This document shows positions 7,593-15,781 of a stretch of DNA of 60,979 nucleotides, piece by piece. The translations under genes were made by a program, and so were the position numbers. Within the stretch, counting starts at the first letter, position 1, and each line of letters starts with the position of its first letter. The notes beneath the pieces are model-generated. The model had not been told where the DNA came from and searched no databases. It saw only the letters and a list, made by a program, of their open reading frames with translations. Source of the DNA: Nocardia carnea (lineage in GTDB: Bacteria; Actinomycetota; Actinomycetes; Mycobacteriales; Mycobacteriaceae); contig NZ_JARWOV010000189.1 in assembly GCF_029868855.1 (NCBI RefSeq), positions 1 to 60,979 on the forward strand, read 5' to 3'.

Positions 7593-8771
7593 CTAATCGG
7601 TGGAAGCGCCCATCTGCACTACGCCGTGGGATCCGCTGACCCGCCAATCCGGTTCGGTGTCCTCCAGAGCCGCGACGATCCCGGCATCGATACCCACGGC
7701 AACGTCGCATTTGAGTGTGCGCAAGGCGATTACGCGGGACGGGAAGTATTCCGTGACCGCGGAGAACGACGTTGTGGCCGGCCACTGGCAGTCCCCGACG
7801 AGTCGCCGGTAGTTGAGGTCGCCCTTGAGAATCACTGTGTCGGCGCGCGCGAGACCGTCACGCAGATCCGCGGGCAGGTGATGAAAGGACAGGGGTGCAC
7901 AGTAGAACTCGTGGGTTCGCACCCTGACGCGGCCGGTTCCGAGTGCCGAACCGAGCCGCGCGGCGGTCGCGCGCGCCGCCCCGGAAACACCCGCGAGACG
8001 CTGGAGGGTCGCCAGCAAATCGGCAGTGGTGGCATCCGAGACGTAGTAGGGCCGCGGCTTGAGGTGCAGGTCGACAGCGATGTCCGGATGCAGTCGCAGC
8101 AGGTGATCGATGAGGAAGAGATCGGGGATCAGTTCTCGGCCGGCATTGTCGGCTATCAGGCAGATGGTACCGGCGGAAAGGGTTTCGAGGTGGTGGGCGA
8201 CTTCCGCGGTCTGATCGTCGAGGATTCTGCCGGGCGCGTCCCCGCCCGCCGCCGGCGAACCCGACAGACGAAACCCCAGATCCGCCCGGTTGCCCCAGAG
8301 CGCGGCGTGCAGAAGCGCGGTCGTGCGCTCCCGCGGTGAATAGACGGGATGCTTGTCTGCCGCCGATAGTTCGGCATCTAGCGCGGGGTCTGCGAGCTCG
8401 GCTCCTTTGCGAGTGAACGGGTCGATACCCCGCCACGGACCGGGACCGAAGTAGCCGACCGCGTCGAGCAGCAAATGGTAGAAGTAGCTCTCGGCCCAGA
8501 GGAACGGGACGTCGAGCCACCGCTGCCCGTACATTTCGCTTCCCCACCGGTCCCATCGCGATTTACCGGCACTGCCGTCGGGCGGCGGTTGCACGGTTCC
8601 CGTGATGTGTTCGCGCAGCGCGTCGAGGCGGTCCCGAATTTCGGGCGGATAGGGGTGTGCTTCGCCGACCTGTTCGATGATGGCGGGATGCCGCCGGGTG
8701 AGCACACGCCATGCGAACGAATCCGGTTCGGTGGACACGATGGTCCGCGGCTCGCTTGTGCTCGACTCCAT
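7593..8771 (-). CDS. DUF89/ARMT1-like damage-control phosphatase
   Basis: This is a 392-residue protein. The core has the DUF89 (ARMT1-like) pattern: FLWAESYFYHLLL near the N-terminus, WGNRADLGF, LIADNAGRELIPDLFLIDHLL with its Asp/Asn metal site, VILKGDLNYRRLVGD, and LRTLKCDVAVG near the end. Family members are metal-dependent phosphatases that act on damaged or phosphorylated metabolites such as sugar phosphates. ATG 8771 is chosen for its GGAG 5 bases upstream; the 77 codons before it are not protein-like. No obvious operon partner is present. Confidence 0.85.
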   Translation of the reverse strand: MESSTSEPRTIVSTEPDSFAWRVLTRRHPAIIEQVGEAHPYPPEIRDRLDALREHITGTVQPPPDGSAGKSRWDRWGSEMYGQRWLDVPFLWAESYFYHLLLDAVGYFGPGPWRGIDPFTRKGAELADPALDAELSAADKHPVYSPRERTTALLHAALWGNRADLGFRLSGSPAAGGDAPGRILDDQTAEVAHHLETLSAGTICLIADNAGRELIPDLFLIDHLLRLHPDIAVDLHLKPRPYYVSDATTADLLATLQRLAGVSGAARATAARLGSALGTGRVRVRTHEFYCAPLSFHHLPADLRDGLARADTVILKGDLNYRRLVGDCQWPATTSFSAVTEYFPSRVIALRTLKCDVAVGIDAGIVAALEDTEPDWRVSGSHGVVQMGASTD

Positions 8772-9031
8772 GGAACTCCGTTCGCAGATCGGCGGGCAGC
8801 GATTACAGTCGCCTCCGGCAGCGCCGATAAGCATAGTCACGGGTATCGACTCGCCGGCATGGCCGACCTGGGCACAGTCGGGTGATCGTCCGATTTCCGG
8901 GTATCTCCGGATCTCCTGGAGCTGGGTCCTCATGCCTGCCCACTCGCGATCGCCTGTACAGCCCGGTCGAATTCTGATCAGGGCGAGAAGAAGCCTCGGC
9001 ACCGCCGTGTCGGGCCGCTAGGTTCGCGGCG

Positions 9032-10351
9032 GTGAGTATCGCGATCAGTAGTCCCGGAGCCCCGCCCGCTCCTCGCCCGTCGCCGCGGACCGTGGCGTTC
9101 GGGAGCATGATCGGCACGACCATCGAGTGGTACGACTTCTACCTCTACGCGACCGCCGCAGCGCTGGTGTTCAAACCGCTGTTCTTCCCCAACGTTTCGT
9201 CCACCGCGGGCACCCTGGCCACGTTCGCCACCTACGCGGCCGGGTTCGGCGCCCGCCCGGTGGGCGCGATCATCTCGGGCCATCTCGGTGACCGTATCGG
9301 CCGCAAGACCGTACTGGTTGGCGCGTTACTGCTGATGGGCGCCACCACCACCGCGATCGGCCTGCTGCCCACCTACGCGCAGGTCGGGCTGCTGGCACCC
9401 GCGTTGCTGGCCGCACTGCGGGTGCTGCAGGGCCTGGCGGTCGGCGCGGAATGGGGTGGTGCGGCGCTGCTGTCGGTCGAGCACGCGCCACCCGGAAAGC
9501 GCGGGTGGTACGGCAGTTTCACCCAGCTCGGTTCCCCGGCCGGCATGCTGTTGGCGACCGGCGTCTTCTATGTGGTGCGCGCCGTGTCCGGTGAACAAGC
9601 CTTCCTGGACGGAGCGTGGCGGATCCCGTTCCTGCTGAGCGTTGTGCTGGTGATCATCGGATTGCTGATCCGGCTGCGGCTGACCGATGCCCAGATCTTC
9701 GATCGGCTGCGGGAACGGGACGAGGTGGCGCGGCTCCCCGTTGTCGAAGTTCTCCGCACGCAACCGCGGAACGTACTGCTCACCACGGGTCTACGGCTCT
9801 CCCAGATCGGGCTGTTCGTCCTGCTGACCACCTACTCCCTGACCTATATCCAGGACGAATTCGGTAAGGACAGCCAGGTGGGGCTGGTGGGGGTGCTGAT
9901 CGCCTCGGCGCTCGGTCTCCTCAGCACGCCGCTGTGGTCATGGCTGTCGGACCGGGTCGGGCGCCGGCCGCTGTACCTGTTCGGCGCTGTGGGCGGGCCA
10001 GTCGCCCTGGCCCTGTTCTTCCTGGCGGTCGACACCGGATCGGAGATCGCCATAGTCCTGGCGATCGTTTTCGGTGTCAACGTCCTGCACGACGCGATGT
10101 ACGGCCCGCAGGCCGCCTGGTTCGCGGAACTGTTCGATACCCGGGTCCGCTACAGCGGTACTTCACTCGGCTATCACATCGGGGCAGTGCTCTCCGGTGG
10201 TTTCGCCCCGCTCATCGCGGCCGCGCTGCTGGTCGCCGGGGGTGGACGCCCGTGGCTGATCGTCGGCTACTTCGTCGTGCTCTCCGCCCTTACTGCGCTG
10301 GCGGCCGCGGCGGCCCGCGAAACCTACCGCGACGATCTCGGCGAGGCCTGA
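9032..10351 (+). CDS. MHS-family MFS transporter (metabolite:H+ symporter)
   Basis: This 439-residue protein has about 12 membrane segments. Hallmarks of the MHS branch are GTTIEWYDFYLYATAAAL at the start, the GHLGDRIGRKTVL loop, RVLQGLAVGAEWGGAALLSVEHAP, and a second loop SDRVGRRPLY. This branch imports organic acids, osmolytes or aromatic acids with protons. The stop shares one base with the next gene's ATG (TGATG), so transporter and flavin monooxygenase are probably made together and the transporter may feed it. Confidence 0.88.
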   Translation: MSIAISSPGAPPAPRPSPRTVAFGSMIGTTIEWYDFYLYATAAALVFKPLFFPNVSSTAGTLATFATYAAGFGARPVGAIISGHLGDRIGRKTVLVGALLLMGATTTAIGLLPTYAQVGLLAPALLAALRVLQGLAVGAEWGGAALLSVEHAPPGKRGWYGSFTQLGSPAGMLLATGVFYVVRAVSGEQAFLDGAWRIPFLLSVVLVIIGLLIRLRLTDAQIFDRLRERDEVARLPVVEVLRTQPRNVLLTTGLRLSQIGLFVLLTTYSLTYIQDEFGKDSQVGLVGVLIASALGLLSTPLWSWLSDRVGRRPLYLFGAVGGPVALALFFLAVDTGSEIAIVLAIVFGVNVLHDAMYGPQAAWFAELFDTRVRYSGTSLGYHIGAVLSGGFAPLIAAALLVAGGGRPWLIVGYFVVLSALTALAAAAARETYRDDLGEA

Positions 10352-11706
10352 TGAAACGGATATACCTGAATGCCTTCGATATGGCCTGTGTCGGCCATCA
10401 ATCACCGGGACTGTGGAAACATCCCGCCGACCAGGGCCACCGCTACAACGATCTCGGATACTGGACCGGTCTCGCCCGCCTGCTCGAGGACGGCGGCTTC
10501 GACGCGCTGTTCCTGGCCGATGTACTCGGTGTGTACGACGTGTACGGCGGCTCGCGTGATGCCGCGGTCGCCGACGCCGCCCAGTTCCCGGTCAACGATC
10601 CGAGCCTGGCGGTCTCGGCGATGGCCGCGGTCACCGAACGGCTGGGCTTCGGGGTCACGATCTCGCTGACCTACGAGCAGCCGTATGCCCTGGCCCGGCG
10701 ACTCACCACGCTGGACCATCTCACCAAGGGACGGGTCGCGTGGAATATCGTCACGTCGTATCTGGCCAGTGCCGCTCGGAACATGGGACTCGACGACCAG
10801 ATCCCCCACGACGAACGGTACGAGATCGCCGAGGAGTATCTCGAGGTCTGCTACAAGCTCTGGGAATCGTCGTGGGAGCACGATGCGGTGCAGCGGGATC
10901 CGGACCGCGGCGTGTACGCCGATCCGGCGAAGGTCCACGATATCGAGCACAAGGGCCGCTATTTCACGGTGCCCGGGCCGTTCCTGTGCGAACCGTCGCC
11001 GCAACGCACCCCGACACTGTTCCAGGCCGGCGCCTCCCCGCGCGGGGTCCGGTTCGCCGCCGCACACGCCGAAGCGGTATTCGTCTCCGGCCCGAACCCC
11101 GAGGTGGTGCGTCGCCCGGTGCGGGCGCTGCGCGAGGCCGCGGCCGAACTCGGCCGCGATCCCCGGTCGATCAAGGTGTTCACCATGCTGACCCCGATCG
11201 TCGCCGAAACGAGGGACGAGGCATTGGCCGGCCTGCGGTCCTACGAGCATTTCGTGAGTGTCGAAGGGGCGCTCGCCCTGTTCGGCGGGTGGACGGGCGT
11301 GGATCTGTCCCAGGCCGACCCGGACGAACCGTTACGTCATGTGGAAACGGAGGCGAACCGGTCGGCGCTGACATCCTTCACCTCCGATCCGACCCGGATC
11401 TGGACACCACGGGATCTCGCCGCCTCACTCGGAATCGGCGGCCGCGGGCCGGTAGTCGCCGGGTCACCGGGTGACGTCGCCGATGAGCTGGAACGCTGGG
11501 TCGACGAGGCCGATATCGACGGATTCAATATCGCCTACGTGACCACACCGGGAACCTTCGCCGATTTCGCCCGCCTCGTGGTGCCGGAACTGCGGCGACG
11601 CGGGCGGGTTCCGGAACACACCGAACCCACCACCCTGCGGGAGAAGTTGGGAGGTAGCGGGCCGCTGCTGGCCGCCGACCACCCGGGGTCTGCTCATCGC
11701 AGGTAG
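10351..11706 (+). CDS. LLM-class flavin monooxygenase (NtaA/SnaA/DszA family)
   Basis: This is a 451-residue protein. It opens MKRIYLNAFDMACVGHQSPGLW and contains GFDALFLADVLG, the substrate-side NDPSLAVSAMA, KGRVAWNIVTSYL and LFQAGASPRG, all typical of the NtaA/SnaA/DszA branch of bacterial luciferase-like enzymes. These use FMNH2 from a separate reductase to oxidise compounds such as nitrilotriacetate, dibenzothiophene sulfone or pristinamycin precursors. No reductase gene adjoins. It is coupled to the MHS transporter, so an imported xenobiotic or sulfur/nitrogen compound is a reasonable guess. Confidence 0.88.
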   Translation: MKRIYLNAFDMACVGHQSPGLWKHPADQGHRYNDLGYWTGLARLLEDGGFDALFLADVLGVYDVYGGSRDAAVADAAQFPVNDPSLAVSAMAAVTERLGFGVTISLTYEQPYALARRLTTLDHLTKGRVAWNIVTSYLASAARNMGLDDQIPHDERYEIAEEYLEVCYKLWESSWEHDAVQRDPDRGVYADPAKVHDIEHKGRYFTVPGPFLCEPSPQRTPTLFQAGASPRGVRFAAAHAEAVFVSGPNPEVVRRPVRALREAAAELGRDPRSIKVFTMLTPIVAETRDEALAGLRSYEHFVSVEGALALFGGWTGVDLSQADPDEPLRHVETEANRSALTSFTSDPTRIWTPRDLAASLGIGGRGPVVAGSPGDVADELERWVDEADIDGFNIAYVTTPGTFADFARLVVPELRRRGRVPEHTEPTTLREKLGGSGPLLAADHPGSAHRR

Positions 11707-11769
11707 ACATGCGGTCGCGAACGAGCAGCGAGCGCACCGGACACGGTAGTTGTTCGGGGAATCTCGGTG

Positions 11770-11786
11770 GCCGGTTGCCAACCGGC
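11770..11786. promoter_or_regulatory. 17-bp perfect palindrome before the permease
   Basis: GCCGGTTG-C-CAACCGGC is a perfect 8-bp inverted repeat around a single base. It lies in the 268-bp gap after the monooxygenase and about 190 bp before the permease start. No T-tract follows it, so an operator fits better than a terminator. The binding protein is unknown. Confidence 0.4.
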
Positions 11787-11974
11787 AGGCGAAGTAGCGC
11801 CGACGCGGCCTCGTCCGCATTCCGGGTTCAGCCGGCATCCTGATACTCGATGCCGAAACACGCCCGCAAGCGTTGTGAAATATCGGATCATTACTCTCAC
11901 GCTGTCCAGGTGTCCCCGTGTTCATCCCACCGAGATGAATCCGGACCGGCAGCATCGTGCAGGGGAGTAATTCA

Positions 11975-13399
11975 ATGACTGTCACCGAACCCGGCGAGCC
12001 CGGCCCCGGCATCGACGGCGAATACCTCGGCAAGAGGACGTTGCGGACCGGGACAGCCGGCTGGGTGTTGCTGGCCGGGCTCGGCGTCGGCTATGTGATC
12101 AGCGGTGACTACTCCGGATGGAACTTCGGACTCGCAGAAGGCGGATTCGGCGGCCTGGCCGTCGCCGCCGTCGTGATCGCTGCCATGTACGGCGCCATGG
12201 TGCTGAGTATGGCCGAGATGTCCGCGGCCCTGCCGACCGCGGGCGGTGGCTATACGTTCGCCCGCCGGGCCCTGGGTCCGTGGGGTGGGTTCGCGACCGG
12301 AACAGCCGTGCTGATCGAGTACTCGATCGCTCCCGCCGCGATAGCGACGTTCATCGGCGCGTACGTCGAATCCCTCGGGTTGTTCGGCATCGTCGACGGA
12401 TGGTGGGTCTATCTCGCCGTCTACGCGCTCTTCGTCGGTATCCATCTGGCCGGTGTCGGCGAGGCGCTGAAGGCGATGTTCGTCGTCACCGCGATCGCCC
12501 TCGTGGGTCTGGTGATCTTCGCGGTGGCGAGCATCGGCAGCTTCTCCTGGTCGAACCTGACCGATATCGCACCCGACCCGGAGGCCGCGGGTGCGAGCGA
12601 ATTCCTGCCGTTCGGTTACCTCGGGATCTGGTCGGCGCTGCCGTTCGCCATATGGTTCTTCCTCGCGATCGAGGGAGTTCCGCTGGCCGCCGAGGAAGCA
12701 CGGGACCCCGCGCGCAACGTACCGCGCGGCATTATCGCGGCTATGGCGGTCCTGGTCGTGACGGGCGCGGTGGTGCTGATTCTCGTCCCGGGTGCCGGTG
12801 GTGCGGCGGCGATGCAGGCATCAGGTAATCCGCTCGTCGAAGCGCTGGGCTCGGGCACCGCGGCGACGGTTGTGAACTACATCGGTCTGGCCGGTCTGGT
12901 CGCCAGTTTCTTCTCCATCATCTACGCCTACTCGCGGCAGCTCTTCGCCCTGTCGCGGGCCGGGTATCTGCCGCGTGGGCTCTCGATCACCAACGCGCGC
13001 AAGGTTCCGGCGGCGGCGCTGATCGTGCCCGGTGTGATCGGCTTCGTGCTGTCGATCTTCGGCAACGGTGCGACATTGCTCAACATGGCCGTGTTCGGCG
13101 CGGCACTGAGTTATGTGCTCATGATGATCAGCCATATCGTGCTGCGCCTCCGGGAGCCGGGTATGGAAAGGCCGTACCGCACACCCGGCGGCCTCGTCAC
13201 CGCGGGCTTCGCACTGGTGATCGCCGTGCTTTCGGTGTTCGCAACCTTCCTCGTGGACTCCACCGCAGCCTTCGGATGCTTGGTCGTCTTCGCGCTGTTC
13301 ATGATCTATTTCGGCCTGTACAGCCGGACGCGGCTGGTCGCCGGCTCTCCCGACGAGGAGTTCGCCGCCCTGGCCGCTGCGGAGGACGAACTCCGCTGA
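11975..13399 (+). CDS. APC-family permease, ethanolamine/amino acid type
   Basis: This 474-residue protein has 12 membrane segments. LLAGLGVGYVISGDYSGWNFGL near the start, the AALPTAGGGYTFARRALGPWGGF loop and the IEGVPLAAEEARDPARNVPRG loop match the ethanolamine permease branch of the amino acid-polyamine-organocation family. ATG 11975 is chosen because AGGGGAG lies 7 bases upstream; a GTG at 11957 lacks this. No ethanolamine ammonia-lyase gene is nearby, so the substrate could be another small amine or amino acid. Confidence 0.85.
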   Translation: MTVTEPGEPGPGIDGEYLGKRTLRTGTAGWVLLAGLGVGYVISGDYSGWNFGLAEGGFGGLAVAAVVIAAMYGAMVLSMAEMSAALPTAGGGYTFARRALGPWGGFATGTAVLIEYSIAPAAIATFIGAYVESLGLFGIVDGWWVYLAVYALFVGIHLAGVGEALKAMFVVTAIALVGLVIFAVASIGSFSWSNLTDIAPDPEAAGASEFLPFGYLGIWSALPFAIWFFLAIEGVPLAAEEARDPARNVPRGIIAAMAVLVVTGAVVLILVPGAGGAAAMQASGNPLVEALGSGTAATVVNYIGLAGLVASFFSIIYAYSRQLFALSRAGYLPRGLSITNARKVPAAALIVPGVIGFVLSIFGNGATLLNMAVFGAALSYVLMMISHIVLRLREPGMERPYRTPGGLVTAGFALVIAVLSVFATFLVDSTAAFGCLVVFALFMIYFGLYSRTRLVAGSPDEEFAALAAAEDELR

Positions 13400-13490
13400 C
13401 CGCCGTCCGTCCCGGCGGCAGCAGGACGCACAGTCGGCCGCACGCGCGGTCGACGACCCGAAGGCAGCTCGGAAGCCGGGAGTAAGCTTC

Positions 13491-13520
13491 GAGGTTGCGC
13501 AGGATGAGGTTGCGCAGGAT
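13491..13520. repeat. 15-bp tandem duplication
   Basis: GAGGTTGCGCAGGAT occurs twice head to tail (13491-13505 and 13506-13520) immediately upstream of the Mut7-C gene. The copies are identical. It may be recent slippage, or it may double a regulatory half-site. Confidence 0.85.
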
Positions 13521-13553
13521 TCGGAGGGGACTCGACACCGATACGGGGCGATC

Positions 13554-14381
13554 ATGCACACTCCCGCCGAGGCGAGCAGCGAGGGGCACGGCAGCCTGGA
13601 AGTTCGCGTCTACGCCGAACTGAACGATTTCCTGCCCCCTCGCTCCCGCTTCTCGGTACTGCGGCGACCGGTCCGGTCTCATCAAACCGTCAAGGATGTC
13701 GTCGAGGCGGCGGGTATCCCGCACACCGAGGTCGACCTGCTGCTGGTGAACGGCGAATCCGTCGATTTCGGGCACCGCCCGCATCCGGGCGACCGGCTGA
13801 CGGTCTACCCGGTGTTCGAAAGCCTGGATATCGCCCCGCTCACCCGGGTACGGCCCGCTCCGCTGCGCGAACCGCGCCTGCTCGCCGATGTCAATCTCGG
13901 TGGCGCCGCACGACTCCTGCGACTGATGGGTCTCGACGTCCGCTGCGAATTCGACGCCGACGACGCATATCTGGCCGAGATTTCCGCGGACGACCATCGC
14001 GTCCTGCTCACCCGGGACCGCGGCCTGCTCGCCCGCCGGATCGTCACCCACGGACTCTTCGTTCGCGCCGATCTTCCGGTCGAGCAGACCGTAGAGGTGA
14101 TCGACCGCCTCGATCTGTCCCGCCGCCTGGCTCCACTCACCCGCTGCCTGCGCTGCGGCGCGCCCCTGGCAGACGTGGCCAAGGGCGAGATCATCGATCG
14201 GCTCCCGCCGCGCACCCGCCGCGAACAACACGCTTTCCGCCGGTGCACCGGCTGCGACCGGATCTACTGGGCTGGTACGCACCAGCGCCGCCTCGACCAA
14301 CTCGTGGACCGGATCATGTCGCGGATCCGGTCTGTCCCCTACTCTGCCGATCCGCCGGCGGGGCCCGGCTCCGGCTCCTGA
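13554..14381 (+). CDS. Ubiquitin-like domain fused to Mut7-C PIN-like RNase domain
   Basis: This is a 275-residue protein. Residues about 15-92 form a Mut7-C ubiquitin-like (beta-grasp) domain: VRVYAELNDFLPP ... LLVNGESVDFGHRPHPGDRLTVYPVF. Residues about 107-240 are a Mut7-C domain with Asp112 (RLLADVNLGGAARLLRLMG), LLTRDRGLL (152-159) and a zinc ribbon CLRCG (198-202) with CTGC (231-234). The PIN-like fold and zinc ribbon predict an RNase or RNA-binding role. The beta-grasp part resembles MoaD/ThiS but does not end in Gly-Gly. It is widespread in actinobacteria with no settled function. Confidence 0.88.
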   Translation: MHTPAEASSEGHGSLEVRVYAELNDFLPPRSRFSVLRRPVRSHQTVKDVVEAAGIPHTEVDLLLVNGESVDFGHRPHPGDRLTVYPVFESLDIAPLTRVRPAPLREPRLLADVNLGGAARLLRLMGLDVRCEFDADDAYLAEISADDHRVLLTRDRGLLARRIVTHGLFVRADLPVEQTVEVIDRLDLSRRLAPLTRCLRCGAPLADVAKGEIIDRLPPRTRREQHAFRRCTGCDRIYWAGTHQRRLDQLVDRIMSRIRSVPYSADPPAGPGSGS

Positions 14382-14560
14382 CCGGTGAGCAGCCCCAGCG
14401 CGATGACATCGGTGGCGGTTCGCAGCAGCTCGCGCAGTTCGGAAGTGGTCCGGCGCAGCTCGTCCGGACGCCACCCGAGGCTGATGATGCCGTTCCAGGA
14501 CGCCCACAGCACGGTGGCGACGGCCGCCGGGTCACCGGCTCGGACGGTGCCCGCCCTGCG
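14339..14560 (-). pseudogene. Remnant of a TetR-family regulator (C-terminal part)
   Basis: The minus strand encodes a stretch like a TetR C-terminal domain: AGDPAAVATVLWASWNGIISLGWRPDELRR ... LRELLRTATDVIALGLL. Upstream, where the ligand domain and the helix-turn-helix should be, all three frames read as nonsense up to the IclR gene. The fragment overlaps the end of the Mut7-C gene by 43 bases. This looks like a decayed or truncated regulator rather than a functional gene. Confidence 0.5.
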
Positions 14561-14902
14561 ACCCCGGTACCGGGACCTTGCCGGATCGATCGGGCACCGG
14601 CGATGAACGAGAGCATGAGCGAACGGGTGCGGAACTCCGTGGAACCCCCGCTCGATAAGGGCTGCGCCGCCGTCCGCTTGCGCGACCCGGCCGCCTGTGC
14701 CGGACGCGGGCACGGTTGGCCGAAACAGATCGACCGGCAGGCGCTGTGGCGGACCGACGGCCGGACCATTCGAGTGATCGCCGTCGGCCGGAACGTCGAT
14801 GCTCCCGATTCGTACCGTTCGCATCCGATCGCCATCCCGATCTCGTCGAGATGCGTGACGGTGCCCGGAAGTGTCGCCGCTCCAGGACGCGATCCGGCGC
14901 GA
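14561..14902. other. Gap without a recognisable gene
   Basis: These 342 bases lie between the TetR remnant and the IclR gene. Open frames exist on both strands but their translations are Arg/Pro-rich and match nothing known. It is probably decayed DNA from the 5' part of the tetR gene and its neighbour. Confidence 0.5.
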
Positions 14903-15718
14903 CTACCGCGGGTTCCTAGCTTTCCGACTTTCCGATGTCGCGGCGCGTGGCCCGTCCGGCGGTTCGATTTCTCCCGCCACTCGGTGCAGCGTGGAGACAA
15001 GGGCGGGCAGGTGATTCCGGTCGTAGCGGACCGACGGCAGCGAAATCGACAAACCGGCCAGCGGCGCACCGCCGGAGTCCCGCACCGGCACCCCGATCGC
15101 CACCACTCCCCGTTCGGACAACCCGTTGTTGAGTGCGAACCCCGCGCGCCGGACCCGGGCGAGCTGCGCACGCAGACCCGGAAGGTCGGGGCGTTCGTCG
15201 GGACGCTCCGCATATCGGCTCTCGGCGTAGAGTTCTTCCACTTCACCGGGGTCGAGGTCCGCGAGCAGGACCAGGCCCGCCGTGGTGCGATGCGCCGGGA
15301 ACACCATGCCCTCCCGCGAACCCACCCGCAGGGCCTGCCGGCACTCCACGCTGGCGATGAATCGCGCGGTATCCCCGGTGCGGATCGTGAGGTTCGCCGA
15401 CTCCCCCACCAGATCGACGAGCCGTTGCAGGTGCGGTAGGGCGACTGCCCGCAACCGCGAGGTCAGCGATTGCGAATGGGCGGCGAGTTCGAGCACCGGA
15501 CCCGGGTGATACTTCCGCTGCTCGTCCTGCACGGCGAAGTCCCGATACACCAATGTCTGCAGCAGCCGATGCGCCGTAGAGCGCGCCACCTCCAGACGTT
15601 GCGCGACCTGGCTGACCGTCAACCCACCCTCCAGCTGCAGCATCACTGCTGCCCGCAGCGCATGATCCGCGCTGGTCACGACATACGCCGGTGGATTCTT
15701 CGGTTCCGTCTTACCCAT
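14903..15718 (-). CDS. IclR-family regulator of the gentisate operon
   Basis: This 271-residue protein has an N-terminal winged helix-turn-helix (about 13-75, LEGGLTVSQVAQRLEVARSTAHRLLQTL) and an IclR effector domain (about 90-250) with LTIRTGDTARFIASVE, the HRTTAGLVLLADL helix and GVVAIGVPVRDSGGAPLAGLSISLP. It lies head to head with gentisate dioxygenase, 63 bases apart. By position it senses 3-hydroxybenzoate or gentisate. ATG 15718 is chosen; the frame remains open further upstream only because it shadows the dioxygenase gene. Confidence 0.9.
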   Translation of the reverse strand: MGKTEPKNPPAYVVTSADHALRAAVMLQLEGGLTVSQVAQRLEVARSTAHRLLQTLVYRDFAVQDEQRKYHPGPVLELAAHSQSLTSRLRAVALPHLQRLVDLVGESANLTIRTGDTARFIASVECRQALRVGSREGMVFPAHRTTAGLVLLADLDPGEVEELYAESRYAERPDERPDLPGLRAQLARVRRAGFALNNGLSERGVVAIGVPVRDSGGAPLAGLSISLPSVRYDRNHLPALVSTLHRVAGEIEPPDGPRAATSESRKARNPR

Positions 15719-15726
15719 CCGCTCGT

Positions 15727-15753
15727 TCTGCTCTCCAGAATTTGATGTTCTGC
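15727..15753. promoter_or_regulatory. IclR operator candidate, three alternating half-sites
   Basis: The 63-bp gap between the iclR gene and gentisate dioxygenase holds TTCTG-5-CAGAA-7-TTCTG. The central CAGAA pairs with either flank to give an inverted repeat. This is the only such pattern in the gap and is a good candidate site for divergent control by the IclR protein. Confidence 0.5.
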
Positions 15754-15781
15754 TGATACGACGCACGCCACTGTAGGCGAT

